This document shows, one piece after another, positions 33,868-45,605 of a stretch of 64,000 bases of DNA. This DNA is from Chaetoderma sp. LZ-2023a. Lineage: Eukaryota > Mollusca > Caudofoveata > Chaetodermatida > Chaetodermatidae. Position 1 is the first letter of the stretch. Every line of letters begins with the position of its first letter. Both the position numbers and the translations under genes were made by a program. The notes beneath the pieces were generated by a model, which saw nothing but the letters and a program-made list of their open reading frames with translations, was not told the DNA's origin and searched no databases. The stretch covers positions 79,253,079 through 79,317,078 of the forward strand of contig CM067367.1 in the NCBI GenBank assembly GCA_034401795.1, in the 5' to 3' direction.

Positions 33868-36696
33868 TGTAGCTCACAGGGGTACGCGCTGGTCCATCAT
33901 ATTGCTCTACTCTGTTGCACCGCATGTACAGGATGAGCAGGAGGGCTGGTTAGCTACAGTTCTCGGGGTTATGGATCCTGTATCACGACTCTCCAGAAGG
34001 TAAAAAAAACCCAGCTTCTGGAGCCGGTGGAACGATCACGTTCCAGTGGGGCCATGTGACCATTGCCGCCGAGATTGAACCTCACGGTCTCATCCCAACT
34101 GTTTGTGTCACTGGTATGTCGGTCCATTAACTAGTTTAAAAGTCTGGACATGATGATATAATTGAAAATAAATAATCTATACAAACAATGCTACTGGTTT
34201 GATAATGAATGAGCAAAAATACTACAGTACATAGAACCAACTGGTGTTCTTTCTACGTGGGCTCACCGAAGGTGCCACACAGATTGGTAAATCAGCAGAG
34301 GCATCCCCGCAAGGGAGCATCGCAACAGGGCTACTTGAATAGTTTAATATAAACCAATTATACCCCTAACACATACAAAATATTATTGTTGCAAGAGGAA
34401 AGTGCCTCACACGGGCCTCCGTCACAGGAAAATGCCTTCAAAGCCGAAGCGGAGCAAAAGAGCTGATAAAAAGGGCCACTCTTTTGTTCAAACTAAAAGC
34501 TGTGTGCGGTGGTCAATCCTAGTGAAGCCATAATTAATGTGATGCACGATGGTTTACATGAAGAAGGGTCGGATGATTTCTGAAGAATTCGTAGGTCACC
34601 GTCTTATGTATGCCCAAGATATGAATTGGTAGTTGCCGCTTTATTTATGTGGGCTTTCTGCTTAAGTATAGCCTACCTTTTAGTTGTTAGATACGTTTCC
34701 AAGCTTTGGCCGCAAGTGGCAGGGATACCTGCCTATCTTTAGACACATACATCTAACTGGCAAAGATGCCCAGCTTCCTCAAGGTCGCCCCGCATAGCAT
34801 CTTCCTCAGAAAGACAGCGTGCGTACATGTTACGGAGCGACAGCTCCCGAATAATATGACGATCTGGTCACCATTGCACCACAACCTCATATAACATCAC
34901 CAGGACAATTTGCAGTTTATATAAGCAATTAAGAAAGCGCAATAGCATTTATGGTGGGGAGTAAGAGACAGATATCCTTCCCTTCCCGTGAGGGCGTGGT
35001 GGGTTCTAAGACCTCACCCAGTCACTAGACCGAGTTGGATGGAGATCTGTATCTCGTCCGTCACCCGTGTGTTACCGAATTAACATTTCACCTGTCATTA
35101 GGGTTAAGCTCCAGAATGCCAAGAGATGCACTGCAGGCCGTATTACATAATATACTTTCTTTTCACAGTGTTTCCTACATTGGCGGGGGTATCCAAACTA
35201 ACTAGTATCCGAAGATACTGGGGAAGTGTATGTAAATCGACACAATGGTTTCCCAGAATCGGAGCCTGCCAACGTTTCGATTGGGAGTCCAGACAATTAT
35301 TATGCCATGCAGCTGGAGGAGCGCAGAAAGAGACAATCACTCGATATTAATAAGAGGCCCTAAGGCAATTGGCCAATTTTATACAATCTAGCCAGTGTGT
35401 GGTGTTACATATCCACTACAACCGGAAAAGAGGCGTACACAATGTGTCTCTTATGGCGAGATTGTCCCTAACTACTTTAAACCTATCCTATTGAGATATA
35501 ATAGCCAGGTTTAGCCGGTCACATGTCAGGCTCGAGCATGGCGAGCATGATCAGTGACCTCAGTGTAAAATTGATGCTGGGGGTAGTAGTGATGCAGATA
35601 TAATGTTGCTGTATAGTATTGCCTAGCGTACTGCATCCTAGAGTTTTTATATTTATAAACAAAACAGAATAACTAGGATGACTACATGCTACTAACTAAT
35701 ACAATGTATATCAGGTCATAAGACCTTACGGTCCTTGTTAGTTGAGAGCACACGGAAATAAGTGTAATATATACGGTAAGAAACGGAAAGTATAAAAGTG
35801 CGGTCTTCAAGACTCGGTAGGTGCCTATTAGTCATCAGTACCTATTACGGAAATAATGAAGAGTACAATTGTATAGTTACTTGAGTACCTATTGGTTATT
35901 GGTACAGTAAGAGTTCATAAATCATGAAAATTGATACACTACAGTTGAGTAGCGCGAGATGGCATGATTCCGAATGCAGGGAAGGTTTCCGCAAGCAGAC
36001 TGTTGATGCGGCTCACTCTCAAGACAGTGAAGAAGAACAGTTATAGAAAGATGTCCCTCAGATAGTCAGAATAACTGATACATAAATTGACACAGTGTGT
36101 TATAAAATTTCCGTCCGGCGACGGTAGTTTGAAAATTGCCCATTAACAAGGAGGGCTACAGTGGTAATTAAATATGCATGTACATTAACTGGGTACACGG
36201 TGCGGCATACGTCGCACACCTATTGCGAAGCACCGGGCAGTGTCCCACCAGACTGGTCTAAAAGTTAATTAATACATGCGACATGCTGCGCGGAAGTTTG
36301 ATACCACTTTTCAGCATGGCCCTGAAGATCCAGCGAGTTATCCACCAAGAATCACTTCAGCTCTACATCCTGTAGAATTACATCGCGCCTGCAAGGCCCA
36401 TCCGCAAGAAGCTCCTCTATGAGTGTTCCGGAAAAGGTAGTTCTTATATTAAATTAATTTGCCCTCGGATGGCCATCCGAGAGCTTTCAAAATTTGTGAT
36501 TGCGGATGTTCAAGACTGCTCACCGGCGCACGGCATCTCAATTCCGAATGTCACTGCTGTAATGTAGGTACCATAGTCAGTTAGCAGTTCTCCCACGTCT
36601 TGCACTGCGCTGGTCCAGCAGTCTTGGTGACTGTGTCGGCTTCCACGCCGAAGAGCTCGAAGTGGGTTCGTACCTGTCCAGTCGATCCGTGCTATA
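33868..36696 (-). repeat. LTR copy A (2.8 kb), candidate 3' LTR of the gypsy-type element
   Basis: The left edge, tgtagctcacagggg, is the LTR 3' end read backwards. The right edge, gtcgatccgtgctata, is the LTR 5' start read backwards, with one substitution in the last five bases. Internal blocks match LTR C in order, for example ccggtggaacgatcacgttccagtggggccatg at 34025 (shown in part), gaggtgccacacagatt-like at 34267 and aagaggaaagtgcctcacac at 34393. Most of U3 including the TATA region is deleted. No 4-bp duplication joins its left flank (aaac) to the far side of LTR C (cctg). Confidence 0.78.
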
Positions 36697-36710
36697 CCGC
36701 CCCCTCCTAG
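36697..36710 (-). promoter_or_regulatory. Candidate polypurine tract next to LTR A
   Basis: On the minus strand it reads ctaggagggggcgg and is followed two bases later by the LTR start. A purine-rich run just upstream of a 3' LTR is the usual plus-strand primer of LTR retrotransposons. Position and strand agree with the pol genes at 41185-54858. Confidence 0.55.
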
Positions 36711-37583
36711 CGATCAATGCTTCATGGATCGAACGCACGGGAGAACGCTAGGCGGGAATTATAGACTTCAGGAGTAGGCACGTAGCCAAGAGGAGTATAG
36801 TGACGTGAGAGACACGTAGTTATCAGAGAAGTGCACATAGAGGTGCAAAAGAGTTTGGGAGGGAGGAATACTTTTAGTTTTGATTTTTTGACATGGAATT
36901 ATTTTTTCAGGCCTTTTCTTTTTTTTCCTTTTTTTTATTTCGTGGTGCATGCTTTTCATTTATTTTACTACCTGATTTGGCCAAAACAATAGCTCGCATG
37001 GGCATTCTCGCGGTGACGGATAATTATATTCCTGCTGAGAACGCCCAAGCTCCATCGTACCATAATCATATATAGTTATAAAAGTATATATAAGAAAAAT
37101 ATATATATGTTTAAAACAACTGTAATGTAGTAAAAATATCACAATTTCATGAATTACGTATGCAGTCCGGATATATAATGGAATGCATACAGTTTGGACC
37201 GTTTTGGCGGGTTTGCATGGATAGCTCTTGCTATCCACAATCCGCCTCGACACACTGACATGAGAAGAGAAATAATAAGAAAAATAGCATTTTAATAAAG
37301 TAAAAACTAGTTCATCAGGCAGCCCAAACAATAGCTGGGATGGCATGACAGGTGTAAGACATATTCGCTACAGTGTGTTGTGTACTTACGTCGCACACGA
37401 CATGTTTACAACACAGGTATCCATAGTGATTATTTTTGTGGGACACAGCTATGCAAGAATTTTGCGTAGCTGTGTAGGATGACCATAGTCAGCCAAGGGA
37501 CAGAGTTTCAATTATAAAAACATATATAATAAGAAGAAAGATATTTCAAAAATAATAAAATAATAACGATTCCATTTTCTGTA
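36711..37583. other. AT-rich stretch between zinc-finger remnant and polypurine tract
   Basis: Minus-strand frames are short. One (about 37300-37240) starts MLFFLLFLFSCQCVEADCG, a signal-peptide-like start that meets a stop at once. Another (37346-36960) has hydrophobic stretches. This is where an env-like gene would lie in some gypsy elements, but nothing diagnostic is left. Confidence 0.3.
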
Positions 37584-38930
37584 CACCTATTCACACATTC
37601 TGCTGCATCCACGACAATAATGTCCACAAACGTCCGTAGGGAAATTTCCCCAGCGAGTTTGGGTTCCACGACTCATACTAAATGGTGGTGGTGGGTGGTC
37701 CTCCGATGCCGATATCTCATTATCTATGTTGCCTAGGTCGGTGGTACTTAAGTTGGATGAAGCTGTAGATTTATTCACAGATGCACTGGTGGTGGTAGTG
37801 ACGACGATGGGTGTAGTTCTGACTGGTGGCGGTTCCGTTATTGCTGACATCACTGTTGTTGTGGCGGTGGTGGTGCTGGCTGTAGGGTGGCTAAATGATG
37901 CGATGATGCTGGGCATCGATGTTGCTGCAGTGATTGCAGATAACTTTCTTATTTTCACAGCCTTGATTAGCTTACTCGCGGACGTTCTTGGAACTACTCA
38001 GATTTCAGGTTGGTATGTCAGTCTGCACTTTCCAGAATATGGTCTGTCCGGCGTAGTAGTCTTTCTAACGGCAGGATCTATGGGAAGGATGGTATTGCAT
38101 ATGGATGTCTGTGTGCTGGTCTGTGGTGCGGTGGTGAAGACGGCTTCTGTGAGGCTTATCTCCTTTTCGATAAGTAAACTGTACAGAGATATAGAGCAGT
38201 CGGAAATGGCCTGTAAAACTGTTCGTGGATTTTCACAGGAGTTGTTATCACTACCGATATTGGCTGTCCAATCACGGATGCGGATGCTGTGGTGGTGCTG
38301 TGGGCTGTCGGTGTTGTCACTGCGGGGGCTGCCAGTGCGGAAACTACAGGTGGTGTAAATACTGATGCAGCAGGTGCTGCCAGTGATGTTCTTGCGGGTG
38401 CTGCCGATGCTGTGGTAATGGGTGCTGGAGTGCTGGTGCTGGCTGGCTGTGTTGCGGATCCTGAAGGTCTAGCTAATTGGAGAATGTCAGTTTGTCGTCG
38501 TTTGGTGCGTTTCGTTTTGGCCATTTTTCCCATTGGAATCACGGTAACTGGAAGTCTACTTTTGAAATGTGGAGCGAGAATATCTATGTCCTCATTCTGT
38601 TCACCAGGTTTTATTGTCACAACTAACACACGATGTTTAAAAGATAGTGCATGTGTTACACCCTACCGAGTAGCTGAATACAGGTACTTGCAGTCCACAC
38701 AGAATGCCCTCTGTAATAAATGGTAGTGATTGACGTGAAGCATCAAGTCCGAGTTTCTGGAAAACGCACGCTTGCATGGCTATCCGTTGTGCGTTAAAGT
38801 TGTACACAGATGTTTCTTTCCGGTGTGAGTAGGCATTGATTCTTCCGAGCTGTCAGACAAGGCGAGATCCTCCGCAAGCAACATATTATACCCGCATGAT
38901 GGTGATTTGCCGAACTGCACTAACCTAATT
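37584..38930 (-). pseudogene. Decayed ORF with C2H2-like zinc fingers and a Ser/Thr/Pro/Ala-rich body
   Basis: Read from 38930 down: LLAEDLALSDSSEES (acidic start), then PCKRAFSRNSDLMLHVNHYH (a C2H2-like finger), FCVDCKYLYSATR.GVTHALSFKH (a second C-x2-C...H-x5-H), a basic patch MAKTKRTKRRQ, and a long S/T/P/A-rich stretch. A frameshift near 38160 leads to ISLTEAVFTTAPQTSTQTSI; after a stop near 38000 comes VVPRTSASKLIKAVKIRK. The end is GTQTRWGNFPTDVCGHYCRG CSRMCE (37665-37587). It lies in the same orientation as pol, between pol and the candidate 3' LTR. It could be an accessory ORF of the element or an unrelated inserted gene. Its product was probably a DNA- or RNA-binding protein. Confidence 0.45.
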
Positions 38931-40154
38931 TAAATGTTCCTAACTCTTCATAACTTTCTTGGCCAATATAACATAAGATAAAAAAGTAATAATAAGAAAA
39001 CAGCAGAATTTGGTTTGCGACACGAAAGTAGCCTAATGCTCGATCTTTCCTAGTGTCCAGTTTGACAGGAAGATGAAGTTTCAGTGCGCGCACTCCTCCT
39101 TTTACACATTTTGGTGATGTCACAGGAGGGCGGATGACCACACCCGAAAGTTTTAGGGTGAGTCAGTCCCGCCAAATATGGAAATATTCAATTTTTATTC
39201 TCCTGGAGTCGGATCATATATTCCCTCCGTGGAAAGAAGACATATATAAATATAAGAAGTAAGGACAGTCGCTTTCATCCCCACTCAGTGGGAAATCAAG
39301 TCTCTGATCAATGTTAAAATTTGGAACTACTTATTCCTGTGGAAGCTCACCTTTTAATTAACGTGGAGCAACTTTTTCAAGTTGGATGCTTATAAACTCG
39401 CCTGTTCAAATTTCAGGCTGGAGCATCTGATGAGGTGTGGGAGAGTGTGATTACGTCAGCGGCTTGGCCCTGACTCACCACCTCTCGCCTCCTCCATCAC
39501 GCTGTGGTAGATGCACGTAGGGCAGTTCTTTTGTTTATAGCCTTTGATCCAATTTACTGGAAATTAGAAGTGATGATCATGTGATCGTTATTTTGAAAGC
39601 ACGTGGTTGATCGGAAAATTAGCCTATCTGTATGTAATGGTGGAGATTTGATGCTGCTGACTGTTCGTAGTTGATGCGAAAAATGGAAATATATGTTTTC
39701 AATATTCTGTTCCTCCTTTATATGCACGTGATCTTATACATGCGCCGCCTCTTGTGTGTAGTAAGATTATTCCAGCCCGTGTTGATTAGTGGCTGGAATA
39801 TGCAGGTAAGAGAATATTTGAAATTCTCCACGAGGTTATACTGTCTAAGTTTTTAAGCTGCTTCATCAGCCCATGCGCTAATGATTTGTATACGCGGTAG
39901 AACAGTCACGTTCTTAATCAAAATTAGGACAGTATAGGTGACTGTAATTTATTCAATGGCTTAAACAGCTCCATGTCTGGCAGAAACCAAGCCTACTGAC
40001 TCCGCGAAGCTGGACTGTATTTTCCTGGTGGGGTGACTGCCAATCATCATCCTCTGTGGGTAGGACTGGTCCCATCCCACCTAGACCAAACTTAATTATC
40101 ACAGTACAGCTCGGAAAATACGTGCCTCAGTTTTACAATCTATAATACCATCGT
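38931..40154. other. Region without recognisable gene
   Basis: Mixed composition, no frames above about 73 codons, no repeat ends seen. Confidence 0.4.
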
Positions 40155-40337
40155 ATGGAGATTGTGAATACTGTCATCCTGAGTGTCTGTATCTCTGTCA
40201 TATGGGTGAATTTGATTGATGTGCGTGGCTGTTTATCTGCGGATGATTCTTGCGCTGTCGGGAAGTGTGACGTTTTTTATGGCAACGGGGCAGGGAAGCT
40301 GCATGTGGGTGGTGTCAACTTTATCTGTGATGACTGA
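40155..40337 (+). pseudogene. Possible first exon or remnant of a secreted Cys-rich protein
   Basis: The 60-codon frame starts MEIVNTVILSVCISVIWVNL, a plausible signal peptide with cleavage after ...DVRG. It goes on with CLSADDSCAVGKCDVFYGNG and GGVNFICDD before a TGA. Translation past this stop and a second one continues in the same frame with RRWDRVTLACG, PSRGLSYLNQTIIKFRF and LLDTDDRLLAPCSLNN to about 40506, which looks coding in style. I cannot name the family. It lies opposite in strand to the surrounding retroelement. Confidence 0.3.
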
Positions 40338-40529
40338 GTCCGGAGATGGGACAGAGTTACTTTAGCGTGCGGATGACCAAGTAGGGGGCTGTCGTACTTG
40401 AATCAGACCATTATCAAATTTCGGTTCGGTAGCAAATTCCTACTTGATACTGATGACAGGCTACTGGCACCTTGCTCTCTTAATAATATTAACTGGTATT
40501 ATGTGTGATTGATGTGTGACAGTTTTGCT

Positions 40530-41530
40530 GTTTACGTACGATGTTTCCGGGTGGGGTGGGGTGGTGGGTGGGGGGGGGAGTGGGGGAATACCCCGTAGCA
40601 CGTACTGTAGATGGCGGCGGTGTTGTTCCTCCTTTCCGTATGATCAGTTTTCCACAAACCGGGTAAGGAGGTGTTTGCGGAAAATGTTGACTCGTGTTGA
40701 TGATGGTGGTGTTCTGTTGTAGGGAAGTCAGGTTTGCTGTGTGACGCTGGCGTAATACAATTAAGGCAGATCCAGGTTTCCAAGCTGGGGAATGCCGAGT
40801 CTGTTGCCATTGTGGAAAAGCCAGGTTGCGGAAAATGATGAACTCCCCACAGTCGTGCAGGAGGGAATGTTGCGGAAAAAGGTTTCGCTAAATTTTTCTG
40901 TTATAAAAGCTAGGTGCATGCTATCTATATTGTTGATGATGTTGAATATCCTTGTTATACATTTATATAACCGGGTAGGTATGTAATGTTCGCGCAATGA
41001 TGAATTGACGTATTCAGCCTTGTGGACAAGTCTGTTCTGTATGGTCCTGGCTTTCTGTGTCTTGGTGTGATGTGCTGACAGCTAAGGGGTGGGGGTGCCT
41101 TGGTAGGTCGGTTGTGGTCAGGGATGCCCTTCGGATGGGGAGGTCATCTCCCGTTACACGACTGGTGGTACTCTGTCATATTTTTTAAGTATCAGGAATA
41201 TTCGAGCCGAGAGTCTGCTGAACAGGATGCTTCCCTGCCCACCACCAGCGATGGGGGGTGGGGTGGGGTGGGGGGGGGGGGTGTGTGGGGTGGGGGTGAG
41301 GGGTTGCTGTGGTGCGGGATGCCACCTCCTCTGTGGCAGCTGACTCTCTCATATATGAAGATTGACAGTCAACAGACGACGAGTGGACTGTGAAATGAAC
41401 AGGACCGATGATGTTCGAACTTGGTGCATAGACTAGAGACGCCGGTTGGAGTCGGGGTGTTGGTGCTAATGGATGGGGTGCACCTTGGAGTGGGGTTGGT
41501 CCAGCGATTGGGGGGGGGGGGGTTGGAGGG
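40530..41530. repeat. Cluster of G-rich (plus) tracts
   Basis: Runs of G at 40553-40585, 41251-41312 and 41510-41522 include ggggtggggtggggggg-type strings that satisfy a G-quadruplex pattern. On the minus strand the same DNA encodes Pro/His-rich stretches (PPPPPHPTPH) of the frame at 41859-41185. Confidence 0.8.
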
Positions 41531-44105
41531 GTACACCGAGTTGTGTGGTTTTGCTGTTCTCCAAAACAAGCCAAGACCTCATCAAGCCTCTTCACTCCCA
41601 TGCTATTTATTACATGTTCCACCCCACAGGAAGCATGGTCTGGGGCAGCCTCAGCTTCCGCTTGTGGTAACTCTATAATTGGGGTAATAGCATGAAGTGG
41701 GTGGAAGTGGGAAGAGGTTGGCGGATCAACTTTTCCGTCCTTCCCCTTGGACAGCACAAACGAGAAAGTCTTCAGATACGACTTCCCAGATCTTGTAGAC
41801 CCACTCTGAGGGGGGAGAGGGCGAGTACGTATCTCGTCATCATCCTGAGAGTTAGTCATATGTTCATGGCTCCTGTCTTTGTCGAACTGGTAGCATGGTG
41901 CTCGGGACTAATGTCGGGAATACTTGTTTCCATAGAGACATCTGTCTGGGTACCGGTGTAACGTGGAATGCCCAGTCTGAGCTCTGGCACTGGGTCGTCA
42001 CTGACACAAGGTTTAAGTCGATCAAAGTGGATGACTGAGGTCAGGCCATCCGAGGCATGGATATGGTACATCACGTCCGACTTCTTACCTACTACCACAT
42101 AGGGGCCTTTCCACTGGTAACTCAGTTTACTCAGCATGTTTGCAGAACGTCGCGAATCGTAAACCCAAACAATATTTCCTGCCTCATACAGGTCTCCATG
42201 CACTCGCCGGTCATGCCACGTTTTCTGATGCCAGTGTGCAGTGGATAATGTTGCTGTCACTAGCTCATGGGTCAGTTCTATCCACTGCCGCATGAGCTCT
42301 ACATAGAGAGATGGCGAATTTTTCTCTCCTGGAATCCTTGGCATGGACGGATCCAGGGGTAAGGCTAATTCACGGCCTAACATTAACCGATCGGGGGTAT
42401 AACCCATGCTGGAATGTATTGAAGTGAGGTATTCCATGAGCACATATGGGAATCATAGATCCCAATCACAACAATCAGGTGAGCATCTCCACTAGGGTTC
42501 GATTGACCCCCTCCACCATTCCATCACTACGGAGGTGATATGGTGTCGTCCTTGTTTTGACGATAGGAAACAATTTGCAGAGCTTGGAGATAAGCCAGCT
42601 CTCAAAATATACTTCCTTTGTTGGAGTACAGTTCATAGGGCATACCGAATCAGCAGAACACATTGTTTGTCAAAGCCTCTGCTACTGTGGATGTCTCTTG
42701 GTCAGGCAAAGCAAATGCTTCTACTCACTTCATAAAATAATCTTGTAATACGAGGATGTACTTGTTTCCTTCATCCGTCATATTCAAGGGTCCGAGCACA
42801 TTAATAGCCACTCGCTCCCATGGTGCACCAACAATTTAAACTTGTAATGGTAAGGAATGGTTTTGGCCAACAGTGCGTCTTTGACATCGTTCACATTTGA
42901 CGACCCATGCCTTCACTCCATTGCATATCCTGATCCAGTAGAATCTCGGTTTAACTCATGTAGTTGTCCGTTCGACAGCTAGGTGTCCAGTGATATCGTG
43001 TAGTTGTTGTAGAATGCTTTCATAATACCGCTCTGGGATCATTATCCGGTTATTAATGTAGAGAATGTCGTCTTTCATATGACACTCTCCAAACCATTGA
43101 TAGTAGTATTTTGCCGTCATGGAAAGTGGTGCAACAGATTCCTTAGGAGGATGTGCACCCTCCTGGATCCACGCGTATATATCCCGTGTTTGCACATTTG
43201 TTGCTTGTTCATGAGTGACTTCCTCCGTGTTCCACTTTGCACACCACAATTTGGGGAACACCAGAGATGGCTGTGTAGTATGTGTCATGGTGGTGGCCAC
43301 TTCTTGTCCATCCTCAATCCCAAATCTGCTCAAGGCATCATCATTTCCATGCAGTTTGATGGGTCAATGAACAACATTGAAGTTAAATGCCTCCAGGGAT
43401 TCCTGCCACCTCGCTACCTGGCCCTCCGGATTTTTTAGACTTCTGAGCCAGCATAGGGAGGCATGATCTGTACGCAGGGTAAATGGGCGCCCATGTCGAA
43501 AGTGTTTATAGTCCTTGACGAAATGGACCTCAGCTAACAATCCCCTCTTGGTGGTTGCGTAGCGTTTCTCCATTTTATTCAGAGTACACGAGCCATAACC
43601 CAGTACCTGCTCTGTTCTATCTTCTGTGACCTGGGATAGAACTGCACCAATGGCATAAGCCAATGCATCAGTGTCTAAGGTGAAATCGAGGTTAGAGTTA
43701 TGATGAGCAAGAATTGGGGCAGTCGCCAATAGTTCCTTCAGTGCCCTGAATGAACCTTCACACTCACTCGTCCACTCGAATGGTCGATCTTTGTCAGTAA
43801 TCTTAAATAATGGTGATGCAATCTCGCTAACATGATGGATGTAATGACGATAGTATTGGTGGAGACTGAGGAAGCTCTGGGTGTTCGTGACTGAAGTGGG
43901 GGTCAGCCACTCTGCTACTGTTTTAGTTTTTGAAGGCTGGGTAGCCACTCCATCGGCGGATATGATGTGTCCCAGGAACTCGACGCTCTGTCTTAAAAGA
44001 TGACACTTTTTGGGTTTGAGCTTTAGATTCGCTGTTTGAAAGCGTATTAGAACTTTGTCCAGGTTGGACAAAGTCTGCTCAAATGAGGAGCCAAAGATGA
44101 TTATG
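41185..44105 (-). pseudogene. Gypsy-type pol, second unit, 3' half (RT end, RNase H, integrase, tail)
   Basis: It starts just after the RT YIDD motif (IIFGSSFEQTLSNLDKV...). The RT end reads LKLKPKKCHLLRQSVEFLGH. RNase H follows (FEWTSECEGSFRALKELLAT, LDTDALAYAIGAVLSQV, RTDHASLCWLRSLKN; 43870-43400). Integrase begins near 43330 (HDITGHLAVERT zinc-binding start). The core is poor: where the first unit has HSDQGSNFES this one has TPTKEVYFES, so the second catalytic aspartate is lost, and the third-motif region reads MVEGVNRTL. A GPY/F-type end is intact (YQWKGPYVVVGKKSDVMYHI, 42180-42050). The frame 41859-41185 adds a Pro-rich tail. It is the continuation of 47616-49262, split by LTR B. Confidence 0.85.
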
Positions 44106-44654
44106 TGTAGTTCGGATCGACCGATCGGATACCGGCTGTACCAGCTAAGCTGGGTACGCGCCGCCCATCCTGGATTCGTTCCCTGAACACACCACCCTGG
44201 GTAGAGCCATAAGCGTATATAGGCCTATGGGAGAGATCGCGTTGCGAAAATGACTAAGTTCGTTAAAACGCATGATGCACATGCGCGTGCCAGGATGCTG
44301 GTTTTGATGGAGCGCGTAGTTACGACCAAGATAGGAAGGCACATTTAGTGTACCGAGATGGTACCCTGTAATCTTTATTGATTGCCTGTTCCCGTTAAAT
44401 CTGGGACTGATCAAGACCAGAATTCAACGGGCTTTGTAAATCTGTAAACCATTTCAAAATCGGTTAATAAATGGCTGAGTTATCCACGGAAAACCCTTCT
44501 TGATTATCTTCAAAATATTGCCGTGACGTCATAACCACATGGACGCAGAACATCTAGAATGTTCTAGAACATTCGGCTGCGCTATTATTAGCTACGCACT
44601 GATTGGCTGTTGCTCGAACAATGATTGGTAGGAGCCTGCGCCTGTAACGTCGCA

Positions 44655-44670
44655 AGGAGTGTAAAAAGAG
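44655..44670 (+). promoter_or_regulatory. Degenerate TATA region of LTR B
   Basis: The string gtgtaaaaagag stands where LTRs C, D and E have tataaaa. Two gattgg (inverted CCAAT) boxes at 44601 and 44622 and taacgtcg, a decayed CRE, lie upstream. Confidence 0.5.
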
Positions 44671-45523
44671 ACGCGATCCAGTGATCGAGAGCATCCTCGG
44701 CCAGCGGCCGAACAGGTTGGATCTGTACCAGCTACTATCAGCGTGACAGACTTTTACTTCGCTATGTGTCAGGTTTTTATCCCGTAGCTGGCAGTTGCCC
44801 AACCCACCGCACTAAAACAATTTTGTAACTCCCTACCTACGGGAGAAATTTGGAACTTCTGATTATTGTTCATGAATATCAATATCTACTTTACGGCCTG
44901 AATATGTAAGCCTACAGATGTGAAGGCAGGATGTTCTTTGATGGATGACTCGCCGGATCTGCCGGCCACGCCTAAAAGTGGTATTTCAACCGTCACCGCA
45001 CTAATATTGTGTAGGTTCTTCTAACCTTCGACCGCAGCAAGTAAACTCTGCCCGGTGCGTCTTCAGAGCTGGCTAACGTACCCAGCACCGTGAAACTTTG
45101 TTTTGTATCTTCGTTTGGCTCTGACAACCCCCGCTTGTGATCGGGTTGTTTACACCTTCCATCCATGTCATCGGTGTACAGGAACTTTCTTCACCACAGT
45201 AGTACTATCGTATCTTTTGCTGACTGCTCATTAGACATCCTATTAGGCTTACAGTGCTGAGCGATGTAGTCCCGCCATGAGTGTTCTTGCAGAAATCTTG
45301 TTTGTGGAAAACAGCTTGCGGGAACCAACCTGCGGGAACGTCCCAGCTTCCTGAGAATGCATCATCTCACGTCAACTACGGAATGACATATCAATTTCAG
45401 TAACACGGTAGCCTAACTTAAGAATGACTACCGAGTATTCAAGTAACTATACTTCACATTTTGATTATTTCTCTATATGTATTTCGTTAATTATATTGTA
45501 TCCATGAGACCATTCTCACGGGT

Positions 45524-45527
<4 letters not shown>

Positions 45528-45600
<73 letters not shown>
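45528..45600. repeat. (TA)n microsatellite in LTR B
   Basis: About 36 uninterrupted TA units. The other LTR copies lack it at this length. Confidence 0.97.

Positions 45601-45605
<5 letters not shown>

Noticed and set aside
36960-37346. Envelope gene of the gypsy-type element
   Set aside because: Position and some hydrophobic stretches fit, but no cleavage site, fusion peptide or conserved cysteine pattern is visible, so no env call is made.
37726-38358. Plus-strand frame of 210 codons, hydrophobic and valine-rich
   Set aside because: It is the antisense of the Ser/Thr/Pro/Ala-rich minus-strand ORF, which has zinc-finger and basic segments. The hydrophobicity follows from complementing Thr/Ser/Ala codons.
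41421-41678. Plus-strand Gly/Val-rich frames over the pol tail
   Set aside because: Antisense shadow of the Pro-rich minus-strand tail and G-rich tracts.
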